A stretch of 64,000 nt of DNA from CAWCKS01 sp963796195 (GTDB taxonomy: Bacteria > Pseudomonadota > Alphaproteobacteria > Rhizobiales > Xanthobacteraceae). This document shows positions 9,053 to 18,931 of this stretch, piece after piece. Position 1 is the first letter of the stretch, and every line of letters starts with the position of its first letter. The position numbers and the translations under genes are program-made. Under the pieces are notes generated by a model, which saw nothing but the letters and a program-made list of their open reading frames with translations, was not told where the DNA came from and did not search any database. Location: assembly GCA_963796195.1 (NCBI GenBank), contig CAWCKS010000014.1, positions 806,001-870,000 of the forward strand, given 5' to 3'.

Positions 9053-11597
9053 ATGGACCGCGCCGCCACGGGCAAAGCACCGTCCGCGTCCGTTGCCGAT
9101 CAATGGTCATCGGCACTCGCGGACTACGCGCCGCTGCCCGGCATGCCCGACGAGCTGCATCGGCCCGGACGGGGCGCCGAAGCCGCACTGGCGCGCGCTG
9201 CTCGACACGCTCGCCGACTTCGAGCAGCGAGCGTCGACCACGCTTCGCGGCCGCCGAGCGGCACATCCGCGACATGGGCGTGTCCTATCGCGTGCACGGC
9301 GAGGCGCGCGAGCGCAGCTGGCCGCTCAGCCGGCTTGCCGCTGCTGATCCGAGGAGCCGAATGGGCGGAGATCGCCGCCGGCGTCGATGCAGCGCGCGGA
9401 AATTGTTCGAGCGCGTGCTCGCCGACGTCTATGGCGACGGCGACGCTGGTCCAGGACGGGTCTGCTGCCGGCCGCGGCGGTCGCCGGCAGCAACGGACTT
9501 TCTGCGCCGCTGCGCGGCGTGACGCCGCCGGGCGGGCGCTGGCTGCACCTCTACGCCGCCGACATCGGCCGCGGTCCCGACGGCCGCTGGTGGGTGCTCG
9601 GCGACCGCACGCAGGCGCCGTCGGGCGCCGGCTACGCGCTGGAGAACCGGCTGGTGATCTCGCGCGCCTATCCCGCGCCTCTACGGCGAGATGAATGTCG
9701 CAGCGGCTGGCGCCGTTCTTCCGCGAGTTTCGCGCCGGCCTCGACCGAGCGCGCCGAGCGCTCGAGCCGCGCATCTGCCTGCTGACGCCGGGCCCGTGCA
9801 GCCAGACCTATTTCGAACAGGCCTATCTCGCGCGCTATCTCGGCTTCCTGCTGGTCGAGGGCGACGACCTCGTCGTGCGCGACGGCGATCGTCCACGTGC
9901 GCACCATCGCCGGACTGAAGCGCGCCGACGTGCTGTGGCGGCGGGTCGACGCCGACTGGTGCGATCCGCTGGAGCTGAACGGCGCCTCGCGCACTCGGCG
10001 TGCCCGGGCCTGCCTCGACGCGATCCGCGCCGGCGCGGTCGTCGTCGCCAACATGCCGGGCGCCGGCTTCATCGAGTCGCGCGCCTTGCTGGGCTTCATG
10101 CCGCGCATCCGCCGCCATGCTCCGGCGAAGATCTGTTGATGCCCAACATCGCGACCTGGTGGTGCGGCCAGGAGCGGCCGAGCGCGACGAGGTGCTGGCG
10201 AATGCTCGACGAGATGCTGTCGATCGCCGGCGCATTCGACGAGCGCATGCCCGGCTTCGAGACCCAGAGCACCATCGTGCCGGACCGAAGCTGTCGAGCG
10301 ACGATCGTCGCACGCCTCGCGCGGCGCGATCACCGCGCGCGGCATCGATTATGTCGGCCAGGAGCATGGTGCGGCTCTCGACCACGCCGGTGCTGGCGCG
10401 ACGGCAAGCTCGTGCCGCGGCCGTTCGTGCTGCGCGTCTATGCCGCGGCGACGCCGGACGGCTGGCGCGTCATGCCGGGCGGCTTCTGCCGGATCTCGGA
10501 CAATGTCGATGCGCGCGCGGTCTCGATGGGCGAAGGCGTGGAATCGGCCGACGTCTGGGTGCTCGTCGAACAGCCCGTGCCGATCGACAACGCTGCTGCC
10601 GACACAACGAGAATGTCAGTATCCGCCGCATGCTCGGCAACCTGCCCAGCCGCGCCGCCGACAATCTGTTCTGGTTCGGCCGCTATCTCGAGCGCGCCGA
10701 GGCGACGCTGCGCCTCGTGCGCTGCCTGTGCGCCAAGAGCGTCGAGTCGATCGACTGCCCGGCGACGCTGCCGGCGCACTCGCGCGGCCTGGTCCGCATG
10801 CTGATCGCCTGGGGCGTGATCCCGGCGACGCTGGCGGACGCGGCAACGCCGGTGATCGCCGCGCGCGCGATGGCGCTCGGAGGCCGACTATGGTTCGGCG
10901 CTCTCGATCCTTAAAGATGGCGCGCGGCGCGGCATCGGTCATTCGCGAGCGACTGGCGCCGGACGCTGGCAGCTGCTCGCCAACCTCGAGACCCAGCTCG
11001 ACGTCGAGGCCAACGAGCTTTGCGAGCGAAGCCGAAGCGTTTGATGCCGCCGACCGCGCGCTGGTCACTCTTGCCGCCATCTCGGGTCTGGCGCACGAGA
11101 ACATCAACCGCGTCGCCGGCTGGCGCTTTCTCGACATCGGCCGCCGCATCGAACGCGCCATCAACACCTGCCGCTTCGTCCGTATTTTCGCCGGAGAGCA
11201 GGCCACGGCCGACGATCTCGACGTGCTGCTCGACCTGATCGATTCGCAGATCACCTATCGCTCGCGCTATCTGATCGGCGTCGCGCTGATCCCGGTGCGC
11301 GACATGGCGCTGCTCGATCCCTTCAACCCGCGCTCGGTCAGTTTCCAGATCGGCCAGCTCCGGACGCACCTCGATACATTGCCGACGCTGAACAATGACG
11401 GCCTGCCGGAAGAACCAAAACGCTTCATCGAGCTGTTCGCCGGCGAGATTGCCGCGGCGACCGCCGAAGACATCGAGGTCAATTCCGTGCTGGCGTTCGA
11501 GCAGACGCTGATGCGGTTCGCCGAGTCGATTGCGTCGCGTTACTTTCTGCAGCATCCGGAAGGCTTGAAGGTCCAGACCACCAGTGGGCTTGCGTGA
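9053..11597 (+). pseudogene. Circularly permuted ATP-grasp (type 2) fused to alpha-E domain, multiply frameshifted
   Basis: The ATG at 9053 lies four bases after the previous stop. Joined segments give about 848 residues. The N-terminal two thirds are a circularly permuted ATP-grasp domain (DYAPLPGMPDEL, ICLLTPGPCSQTYFEQ, YLARYLGFLLVEGDDLVV, PNIATWWCGQE, VMPGGFCRIS). From about residue 526 comes the helical alpha-E domain (NLPSRAADNLFWFGRYLERA, SGLAHENINRVAGWRFLDIG). ATP-grasp enzymes ligate a carboxylate to an amine through an acyl phosphate, and alpha-E is the known partner of this permuted type. The first 1,900 bases change frame repeatedly, while the stretch after about 10,960 is clean. 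The stop overlaps the next start (GTGA), so the two are translationally coupled. Confidence 0.85.
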
Positions 11598-12496
11598 TCT
11601 ACGACATCAGCCACGTCACCAAGTACTCCTACGAGACGCGCGTCGCCTCGTCGACGCTGACGCTGCGCGTCACACCGCGCGACGATGGCGGACAGCATTG
11701 TCTCGCCCACGCGGTGTTGATCTCGCCCGAGCCGCGCTCGGTGATCGTCGAGCACGATTTCTTCGGCAACACCGTGTCGATCGCGCTGATCGAAACCAGC
11801 CTGGTCGATCTGAGCATCGAGGCACGCGCGCGCGTCGACGTCTCGCGCCCTAAGGGTCCGGCCGCTGGCAGCGGCCCTGACGTGAAGAGCGTGGTCGAGC
11901 AGGTCGCACGCGTCGACTCGGTTGCAGGCGATTCACCGGCGCATTTCATCTTTCCAAGCCCGCGCATCTCGCTCCGCCGCGACATCACTGACTATGCTGC
12001 GGCCAGCTTTGCACCGGGGCGGGCCGTGCTCGACGGTGCGCGCGAGCTCGCAGCGCGTATCCGCAAGGATTTCAAGTATCAGCCCAACTCGACTGCGGTG
12101 TCCACGCCGCTCGAGCAGGCGTTCGAGCAGCGTCGCGGCGTCTGCCAGGATTTCGCGCACATCATGATCTCCGGCCTGCGCTCGCTCGGTATCCCTGCGT
12201 CCTATGTCAGCGGCTATATCCGCACCATTCCGCCGCCGGGAAAGCCGCGGCTTGCCGGCGCCGATGCCACGCATGCGTGGGTGTCGGTGTGGTGCGGCGC
12301 CGAGCTAGGTTGGATTGGCATCGATCCGACCAACGCGATCGATGCCGGCAACGATCACATCGAGCTTGCGGTCGGCCGCGACTTTTCCGACGTGTCGCCG
12401 ATCTACGGTGTGTTCTTGGGCTCAGGCGCGCAGGAACTCGAGGTCGGCGTCGACGTCATTCCAGTGACGCCGGCGACGCCGCAACCCGGCAGATAG
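11594..12496 (+). CDS. Transglutaminase-like cysteine protease-fold protein
   Basis: An intact 300-residue protein starting at GTG 11594 inside the stop of the ATP-grasp gene. It has the bacterial transglutaminase N-terminal domain (YDISHVTKYSYETRVASSTL), then the papain-like core with the triad Cys184 (QRRGVCQDFAHIM), His227 (DATHAWVSVW) and Asp244 (WIGIDPTNA). No signal peptide is visible. This type of transglutaminase core can act as an amidase or peptidase as well as in isopeptide formation. With the ATP-grasp/alpha-E and DUF2126 proteins it forms the conserved three-gene set that has been predicted to make and process peptides or protein tags. Its substrate is unknown. Confidence 0.92.
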   Translation: MIYDISHVTKYSYETRVASSTLTLRVTPRDDGGQHCLAHAVLISPEPRSVIVEHDFFGNTVSIALIETSLVDLSIEARARVDVSRPKGPAAGSGPDVKSVVEQVARVDSVAGDSPAHFIFPSPRISLRRDITDYAAASFAPGRAVLDGARELAARIRKDFKYQPNSTAVSTPLEQAFEQRRGVCQDFAHIMISGLRSLGIPASYVSGYIRTIPPPGKPRLAGADATHAWVSVWCGAELGWIGIDPTNAIDAGNDHIELAVGRDFSDVSPIYGVFLGSGAQELEVGVDVIPVTPATPQPGR

Positions 12497-12624
12497 AGTT
12501 CACAACCGCAAGACGATGAGCGCTGGTTCCGGTGCGGGAGACTTTCGGGCAGGCTTTGCGAACAGCCATCGACCTCCTAAGATCACGATGACCGCAGGGC
12601 GTCTTGCCGGAAAGGCCGCAAGCG

Positions 12625-14998
12625 ATGTCGACCAGCGAAGCACGCAGTTCAGCCTCAAGCGGCAGGGTCCACATCGGTGACCACGTGCTGCGGCGGGAAG
12701 ATGTCCGCTTTACCACCGGACGCGGCCGCTACATCGACGATATCGTGCTGGATCGGCCGGTCACGCACGCGGTGTTCCTGCGGTCGCCGCATCCGCATGC
12801 CCGCATCCGCTCGATCGACGCCGGCGCGGCAAAAGCAATGGGCGGCGTGCTTGCTGTCCTGCTGCCGGATGACGTCAGCAACTTGCCGCCCCTGCCGCAC
12901 CTGCCAACAGGAATCGGCAGCAACGGCATCGACGTCGCGCTGGTCGATCGACCGGGGACGACACGGTTTCACAGCAAGCACTTCGTCATGCCGCGTGAGC
13001 GGGTGCACTTCGTCGGCGAGATCGTCGCCATGGTCGTCGCCGAGACGCTTGATGCAGCCAAGGACGCTGCCGAGGCCATCAGCGTCGACTATGAACCGTT
13101 GCCGTCGGTCGTGCACTCGGTTACCGCGATCGAGCAGACCACTCATCGCGTCTGGGACGAGAACGCTTCCAACGTCGCCATCGACGCCGAGCTCGGCGAC
13201 CATGCCTCGACCGATGCGGCCTTCCGCGCTGCCGCGCATGTCGCAGAACTCCGCACCTGGGCGCATCGCGTCACCGGCGTGCACATGGAACCGCGCGCGG
13301 CGATCGCTGACTACAGCACCCGCAGCAACCAACTCACGCTCTACGCGGCAAGCGGGCGCGGTCCGGTGCATCTGCGCTCCGATCTGGCCTCGGTCCTGGG
13401 CATCGAGCGTGAAAAGCTGCGGATCGTGCACTGGGACATCGGCGGCAGCTTTGGCACGCGCAACTGTCTCTATCCCGATTTCGTCCTGCTCTGTGTCGCA
13501 GCGCGCAAGCTCGGCCGTCCGGTCAAGAACGTGACCGAGCGTCAGGAAGCGTTCGCCAGCGACTACCAGGCACGCGACCTCCATGTCGACGCGAAGCTTG
13601 CGCTCGACGCCAAGGGCAAATTCATCGGGCTGCAAAGCGACAACCTCAGCAACATCGGCGCCTACACGATTTCGTTTGCGCCGCTCAACAAAGGGGTTCA
13701 GCTTGCCACGACGGGCTATATAATACCGTCAGCTTACGTGCGCGGTCGCGCCGTGTTCACCAACACCACGCCAACAATCCCCTATCGCAGCGCCGGCCGC
13801 CCGGAAGTCATTTACGTGATGGAACGGCTGATTGATCTGGCGGCAAAGCAATCGGGCATCGATCGGGTCGAGCTGCGCCGGCGCAACCTGGTGCGCAACG
13901 ACAGCTTTCCCCATCGCAACGGCCTCGGCTTGACCTACGACAGCGGCGACTACCTCGGCGCGATGGACAAGGCGTTACGCTTAAGCGACTGGGCCGGCTT
14001 CAAGGCGCGGCGCCGGGAGGCGCGGCGGCGCGGCAAACATCGCGGCATCGGCATCGCCAACTATGTCGAGGCGACCAGCGGCGCGCCGCGCGAGCGCTCC
14101 GAACTCCGCGTGCGAGCGGATGGTGTTGTCGAGATGACGCTCGGCACCTTCGCCAGCGGCCAGGGTCACGAGACGGCGTTTCCGCAGCTCGTCTCGGACT
14201 GGCTCGGTGTTCCGCTGGAGAGCATCGACTATTTCGCCCACGACACCGACCTGATCGAGGCCGGCGGCGGTTCCCACTCCGGCCGCTCGATGCGGATCGC
14301 GAGCATCGCAGTGCGCGAGGCGGCCGATGCCGTGATCGCGCGCGGCAAGGCGCTCGCAGCTTACGCCTTCAACAAGGACGATGCGGCCATCGCGTTCAAG
14401 GATGGGCAGTTTTCGCGCCGATGGCGAGCAGCCGCTAAATCTGTTCGAGCTGGCGCGGCTCGCCGAGAGCAAGGATTTGCCGCAGCAGTTACAGGGGCCC
14501 TTACGCGGCGTCGGCGATCACACCGTGCGGGTCGGCGGCTTCCCGTTCGGTTGCCATGTCTGCGAGGTCGAGGTCGATGCCGACACCGGCGCGGTCGAGA
14601 TCGTGCGCTACACCGCGATCGACGATGTCGGCAAGGCCATCAATCCGATGATCCTGCATGGCCAGACTCACGGCGGTATCGCGCAAGGCGTGGGACAGGC
14701 GATGTGGGAGCAGTGCGTCTATGACCCCACTTCAGGCCAGCTGCTGTCGGGCTCGCTGATGGACTACACGCTGCCGCGCGCTTCCGACCTGCCGTCGTTC
14801 GACTGCGAATTGTCCGAGGTGCCGGCAACAAGCCATCCGCTCGGCATCAGGCCCGGCGGCGAAGGCGGCTGCACGCCGGCCCTTGGCGCGACGATGAACG
14901 CGATCGTCGATGCGCTGTCGGAGTTCGGCGTCACCCACATCGAGATGCCGGCGACGCCGGAGCGGGTTTGGCGCGCGATCAGGGATGCGCAGCAGTGA
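12625..14998 (+). CDS. Xanthine dehydrogenase family molybdopterin-binding (large) subunit, frameshifted
   Basis: The ATG at 12625, ten bases after GGAAAGG, starts a protein of about 790 residues once one extra T in the TTTT run near 14410 is removed. Family features are HVLRREDVRFTTGRGRYIDD at the N terminus, GGSFGTRNCLYPDF in the cofactor-binding region, the SAGRPEVIYVMERLIDLAAK segment, and GIRPGGEGGCTPALGA near the C terminus, which carries the catalytic glutamate. Such subunits hold the molybdenum cofactor and hydroxylate aldehydes or heterocycles. The 2Fe-2S and FAD subunits that normally complete the enzyme are not adjacent, so partners must be encoded elsewhere or it works differently. 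There is no signal peptide. Confidence 0.88.
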
Positions 14999-15012
14999 CA
15001 CTACGCCACCCT

Positions 15013-15100
15013 GTCATTGCCGGGCTTGACCCGGCAATCCATCAATCCGAACAACAAAAACTTCATTATAGATGGATGCGCGGGTCAAGCCGCGCATGAC
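15013..15100. repeat. Palindromic intergenic repeat between convergent genes
   Basis: The 88-base segment begins GTCATTGCCGGGCTTGACCC and ends with the near-inverse GGGTCAAGCCGCGCATGAC, with ATCCATC/GATGGAT inside. It can fold into one long stem. It lies between the 3' ends of the xanthine-dehydrogenase-type gene and an enoyl-CoA hydratase, where it could act as a two-way terminator. The GTCATTGC end is shared with the repeat at 25874-25947. Confidence 0.7.
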
Positions 15101-15111
15101 GACTGAAAGCG

Positions 15112-15906
15112 TCACCGCCCCTGAAACACCGGCTTGCGCTTCTCCATGAAGGAGCGCGTCGCCTCCTTGAAATCTTCGCTGTTGGCGGCCTTCGTCTGCA
15201 TGTCCTTGATGCGCGCGTCATCGCGCTGCGCGCGTTCGAGACCAAGCTGATTGATGAAGAATTTTGACGCCTGGATCGACAGCGGCGCGTTGTTGCACAG
15301 CCGCTCGGCATACTCGATGGTGTTGCCCTCGAGCTCGGTCGGCGCGACGATGCGGTTGATCAGCCCGATCCGCAGCGCCTCATTGGCATCGAGCCGGCGC
15401 GCCGAGAACATGATGTCCTTGGCGACGCTGGGGCCGACCAGGTCAACCAGCTTCTTCAAGCCCTCCGGCGGATAGGCTACGCCGCGCTGCGCGGCGGGAA
15501 TGCCGAATTGCGCATCCGACGACGCGAAGCGAAGGTCGGCGTTCAGTGCCATGCCGAGCCCGCCGCCGAGGCAATAGCCGTGGATCATCGCGATCAGCGG
15601 CTTGTTGATGTCGGTCATCTTGCGCGCGAGCAGGTCCGGAATCTTCCGCGCACGGGCTGCTGCTTCGGCGTCGCTGCGCGTCTTCTCGAAGCTCGAAATA
15701 TCGCCGCCGGAGATGAAGGCTTTTTCGCCAGCGCCACGCATGATCACGACCTTGATCGCGGGGTCGGCATCATAGGCTTCGATCACGGTGAGCGCATCTT
15801 CCGACATGCCCGGCGACAGCGCGTTCAGCTTGCTCGGATTGTCGAACGTCAGCCAGCCGATGGCTCCGGTCGTGCGAGTGGTGATAAGGCCTGTTTTGAG
15901 ATCCAT
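15112..15906 (-). CDS. Enoyl-CoA hydratase/isomerase family protein
   Basis: An intact 264-residue crotonase starting at ATG 15906 (MDLKTGLITTRTTGAIGWLT). Visible features are FDNPSKLNALS, the oxyanion loop KAFISGGDISSFEK, and GYCLGGGLGMALNADLRFAS. A longer reading upstream lacks family similarity, so the start was placed at MDLK. It could hydrate enoyl-CoA in fatty acid or aromatic acid degradation, but crotonase chemistry is diverse. A perfect GTGCGA-N3-TCGCAC palindrome stands 40 bases upstream, suggesting its own regulated promoter rather than read-through from the esterase operon upstream. Confidence 0.92.
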   Translation of the reverse strand: MDLKTGLITTRTTGAIGWLTFDNPSKLNALSPGMSEDALTVIEAYDADPAIKVVIMRGAGEKAFISGGDISSFEKTRSDAEAAARARKIPDLLARKMTDINKPLIAMIHGYCLGGGLGMALNADLRFASSDAQFGIPAAQRGVAYPPEGLKKLVDLVGPSVAKDIMFSARRLDANEALRIGLINRIVAPTELEGNTIEYAERLCNNAPLSIQASKFFINQLGLERAQRDDARIKDMQTKAANSEDFKEATRSFMEKRKPVFQGR

Positions 15907-15945
15907 GTTGGTCGTTCCACATCCTGGAAAAGGCGATCTAGTATG

Positions 15946-15960
15946 GTGCGAACATCGCAC
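15946..15960. promoter_or_regulatory. Palindrome GTGCGA-ACA-TCGCAC, candidate operator
   Basis: A perfect 6+6 inverted repeat with three central bases lies 40 bases upstream of the leftward enoyl-CoA hydratase start. On the minus strand it is followed by CATACTAGATC, whose TACTAG may be a weak -10 element. The position fits repressor control of that gene. No regulator is encoded next to it. Confidence 0.4.
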
Positions 15961-16029
15961 GCAGACCACACGCGAGCCACATCAAATCGCCGACAGCGTC
16001 CCGTCGATGATGCAGAGCTGGCCGTCGAC

Positions 16030-17589
16030 TCAATCGCGGCGAGCCGAATCCTCCGGCGCGTACAGCGGATAGTGCGCCAGCGCCAGCCGATCGGCTTGTC
16101 GCGGATCGTTCTCGATCCGGCATTCGTTATCGAAGATCATCGTCGGCCGCATCTCGGCATCGTAAGGCGTCCAGGCCGGAAGGCCTGATGCCTTTGGCAC
16201 GCCGGTGCGCGCGAACGAAGTCCACGCCCCCATCATTTTTGCCGAGAGCGCGGCTTGCGCTGCGCCGCTGCCGATCATCGGCGCTGCAACCTCATGGGTG
16301 CCGAACACAAAGGGAATGCATACCGTGTGCGGCGATTTCAGCTTGCCGCCCATCGCCGGCGAGCGCCACGTGATAAGATAGGAATAGGTCGGTGCGCCGC
16401 CTTGCCGGGCGCGCAGGTCGGCGGCCAGCGTATCGTTGCGCCGATACATCTGGTCGCTCATGACATAGGCCATGATCTCGCTCGGCGACGCGCCCGTGTG
16501 CGAGGCGCTGTAGTCCTCGAAGAGCCTGACGGCCTCGCCATCGGCAATGCCGACAAACCACGCGATGCGCGCGATCGCCTCGCCGCGGTCGAGCGAGAAG
16601 TTGCGATCGCTCGCGCCGAGGAAAAAAGTTTGCTCAGTGTCAGCCGTACCGATGATCAATGGGACCTGCTTCGAGAGAGCCGGCGGTTCCGGATCGAACG
16701 GATGGGTCGGGAGGAAGCGGCCATCCATGACGGGTCGCCAGGGATCGGCGCCGCCCGCTCGCGCGACAACAGTCAGCCGAGCAGCGAGCAGCACATCGAC
16801 GGGAACGTCGCGCAACTTTTCGGCCGTCACGCCAACAGCATCGCATAGCGCTTTTGCAGCGGCCGTCGCCCGCTCCGGCATCACCATGCGGATCAGCGAC
16901 GATGCGCTCTGGATGATCGCCTTGTGAAACAACCCGTGCGCCGCGGGCGCCGCCATCAGCACCGCGACCTTGGAGGCGCCGCCGGACTGGCCAAAGATCG
17001 TGACATTGCCGGGATCACCGCCAAACGCCGAGATGTTCTGGCGGACCCATTGCAGCGCCGCGACACAGTCGAGCATGCCGACGTTGCCGCTGTCGGCGTA
17101 GGCCGGTCCGGCAAGCTCGGCGAGATAGAGGAAGCCGAACAAATTCAGGCGATGATTGATCGAGACGACAACGACGTCGCCGCGATGCGCGAGCTGCGTG
17201 CCGTCGTAGCCCGGTGCCGACGCCGAACCCGTGGTGAAGCCACCGCCGTGCAGAAAGAACATCACGGGGAGCTTGCGCCCGACCACCGATCCGGGCGCGA
17301 ACACGTTCAGCACCAGGCAATCCTCGCTCTGCGGCTGGCCGCCGCTGAGCCAGTTCCACCACGGCACTTCGGCGGCGCGTTTCGGCTGGGGTGCGCTCGG
17401 TCCCAACGCCAAGGCATAGCGCGTGCCGGACCATGGTTCGGCTGGCGCTGGCGCCTGAAATCGCGTCGAACGCGCGTAGGGAATTCCCTTGAAGACGTTG
17501 ACGCCATCGACGGATGTGCCACGCAGCTTGCCCTGCGCAGTTTCGATGACAGGACCTTTCTGCACACTCGCATTCGTTGTCGTTGACAT
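16030..17589 (-). CDS. Type B carboxylesterase/lipase family protein
   Basis: An intact 519-residue alpha/beta hydrolase of the carboxylesterase type B family, starting at ATG 17589 with GAGAAGG upstream. Landmarks are FKGIPYA, SEDCLVLNVF, FLHGGGFTTGSA (oxyanion hole), the nucleophile elbow IFGQSGGASKVA (Ser), and the acid position around GTADTEQ. Such enzymes cleave carboxylic esters. No clear signal peptide is present, so it is probably cytoplasmic. It is the last gene of a leftward run, 13 bases after the SAF-domain dehydrogenase, and may release the acid or alcohol that the upstream enzymes consume. Confidence 0.92.
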   Translation of the reverse strand: MSTTTNASVQKGPVIETAQGKLRGTSVDGVNVFKGIPYARSTRFQAPAPAEPWSGTRYALALGPSAPQPKRAAEVPWWNWLSGGQPQSEDCLVLNVFAPGSVVGRKLPVMFFLHGGGFTTGSASAPGYDGTQLAHRGDVVVVSINHRLNLFGFLYLAELAGPAYADSGNVGMLDCVAALQWVRQNISAFGGDPGNVTIFGQSGGASKVAVLMAAPAAHGLFHKAIIQSASSLIRMVMPERATAAAKALCDAVGVTAEKLRDVPVDVLLAARLTVVARAGGADPWRPVMDGRFLPTHPFDPEPPALSKQVPLIIGTADTEQTFFLGASDRNFSLDRGEAIARIAWFVGIADGEAVRLFEDYSASHTGASPSEIMAYVMSDQMYRRNDTLAADLRARQGGAPTYSYLITWRSPAMGGKLKSPHTVCIPFVFGTHEVAAPMIGSGAAQAALSAKMMGAWTSFARTGVPKASGLPAWTPYDAEMRPTMIFDNECRIENDPRQADRLALAHYPLYAPEDSARRD

Positions 17590-17602
17590 CGCCTTCTCGC
17601 TC

Positions 17603-18921
17603 TTAATTGGCCGTCGAAGCAAAGCGCGCTTCCATCGCACGCCGCGTTGACGACGGCATCGTCCTTCGCATCGATCTCGACGGCGGACCAGCGCACCACC
17701 GCGCCGTGCGCGATGTCGGTCTTGAGCCGCACCTTGTGCGCCAGCCCGATCGGCAGCGCGCCAACTTTAAGGCTCGTCGCCGACGGCAGCAGCTTGCCCC
17801 ACACCGTATAGCCGCCCTCGCCGTCCAGCATTTCGCCAGCGCGCAACGCGCGCTTGGCGACGGCGACGGCATCGCCACGAAACTCGAGCGGTTGCCCGGT
17901 CGGCTCCTTGCGCAGTGCCGCCGACAGCACGGAGATGTTCAGTTCGAGCCCGATCAGGTGGAACGGCTTGTACATCGCCGCATAACGGCCGCTGCACATC
18001 GGTCTTCAGGCCATATTGCTTGAAGCAATCCGCGGCATAAGCGGTCGGCGCCTCCAGCACAACATAGACGCCCCAGCGCAGGTCGCGAAACACCGGACGG
18101 CCATCACGCTCCAGCGACGACACCACCTCGACCATGCCTGACTTCTCCAGCACGCCGCCATCAGCGCGCGGCCGCAATACCTGCGGCAGGTCGTCGACAC
18201 CGCAGGGTGGGAACAACAACCCATCGGACGGCACGTCAAGGCCGGTGGCATTCGCGATCGCCGCCATTTCAATGGCCGACTTGGTACCATCGAGAAATGA
18301 GTTGAACATCTGCGAGTTCATGCCGGCGGCGCGGGCTTCATCCGCGGTCAGGCCGTAGTAGGTCCAGACCTCGTCCGGCGTCACGTCATGATAGTGCGGC
18401 AGATACTTCGTCCCCTTGCCGGCGGCGACGACGCGAAAGCCGATTGCGCGCGCCCAGTCCACCATCTCTGCAGTCAGCGCCGGCTGGTCGCCATAGGCGA
18501 GCGAATAGACCACGCCCGCCTGCCTCGCCTCTGCCGCCAACAGTGGCCCGGCAAGAACATCGGCCTCGACATTGACCATGACGATGTGCGCACCCGCCTT
18601 GACTGCCGCCCGGGCATGCCGAATGCCGGCGGGCGGATGGCCGGTCGCCTCGATCACAACTTCGGCGTTTTCCTGTGCGATTGCCGCAAGAGCATCGTCG
18701 GTGAAACGCGTCTTCGCGATCCTCGCGTCGTCCCAGCCGACCGCTTTGCACGATGCTTTCGCACGCGCCGGATCGAGATCGGCGATTGCGACGACGTCAA
18801 GGCCCGGCGTGTGTGGCACCTGGGCGAGGAACATCGAGCCGAATTTGCCGGCCCCGATCAGGATCACCCGCACCGGCTTGCCGGCGGCGCGGCGCTGCTC
18901 AAGCAGGCGATGCAGGTTCAT
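17603..18921 (-). CDS. NAD(P)-binding oxidoreductase with C-terminal SAF domain (homoserine-dehydrogenase-like), frameshifted
   Basis: The protein begins at ATG 18921 (MNLHRLLEQRRAAGKPVRVI). It has a Rossmann fold with the GAGKFGSMF dinucleotide loop, IADLDPARA, EATGHPPAGIRHA and the central segment KGTKYLPHYHDVTPDEVW. A C-terminal SAF-like domain follows (RALRAGEMLDGEGGYTVWGK, PIGLAHKVRLK). Two frame changes, near 18000 and 17640, interrupt it; joined length is about 438 residues. Proteins of this architecture are usually annotated as homoserine-dehydrogenase-like or SAF-domain oxidoreductases, with unknown substrates. The gene starts 10 bases after the phytanoyl-CoA dioxygenase gene and belongs to the same leftward operon. 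Confidence 0.82.
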
Positions 18922-18931
18922 CGCGACAAAA

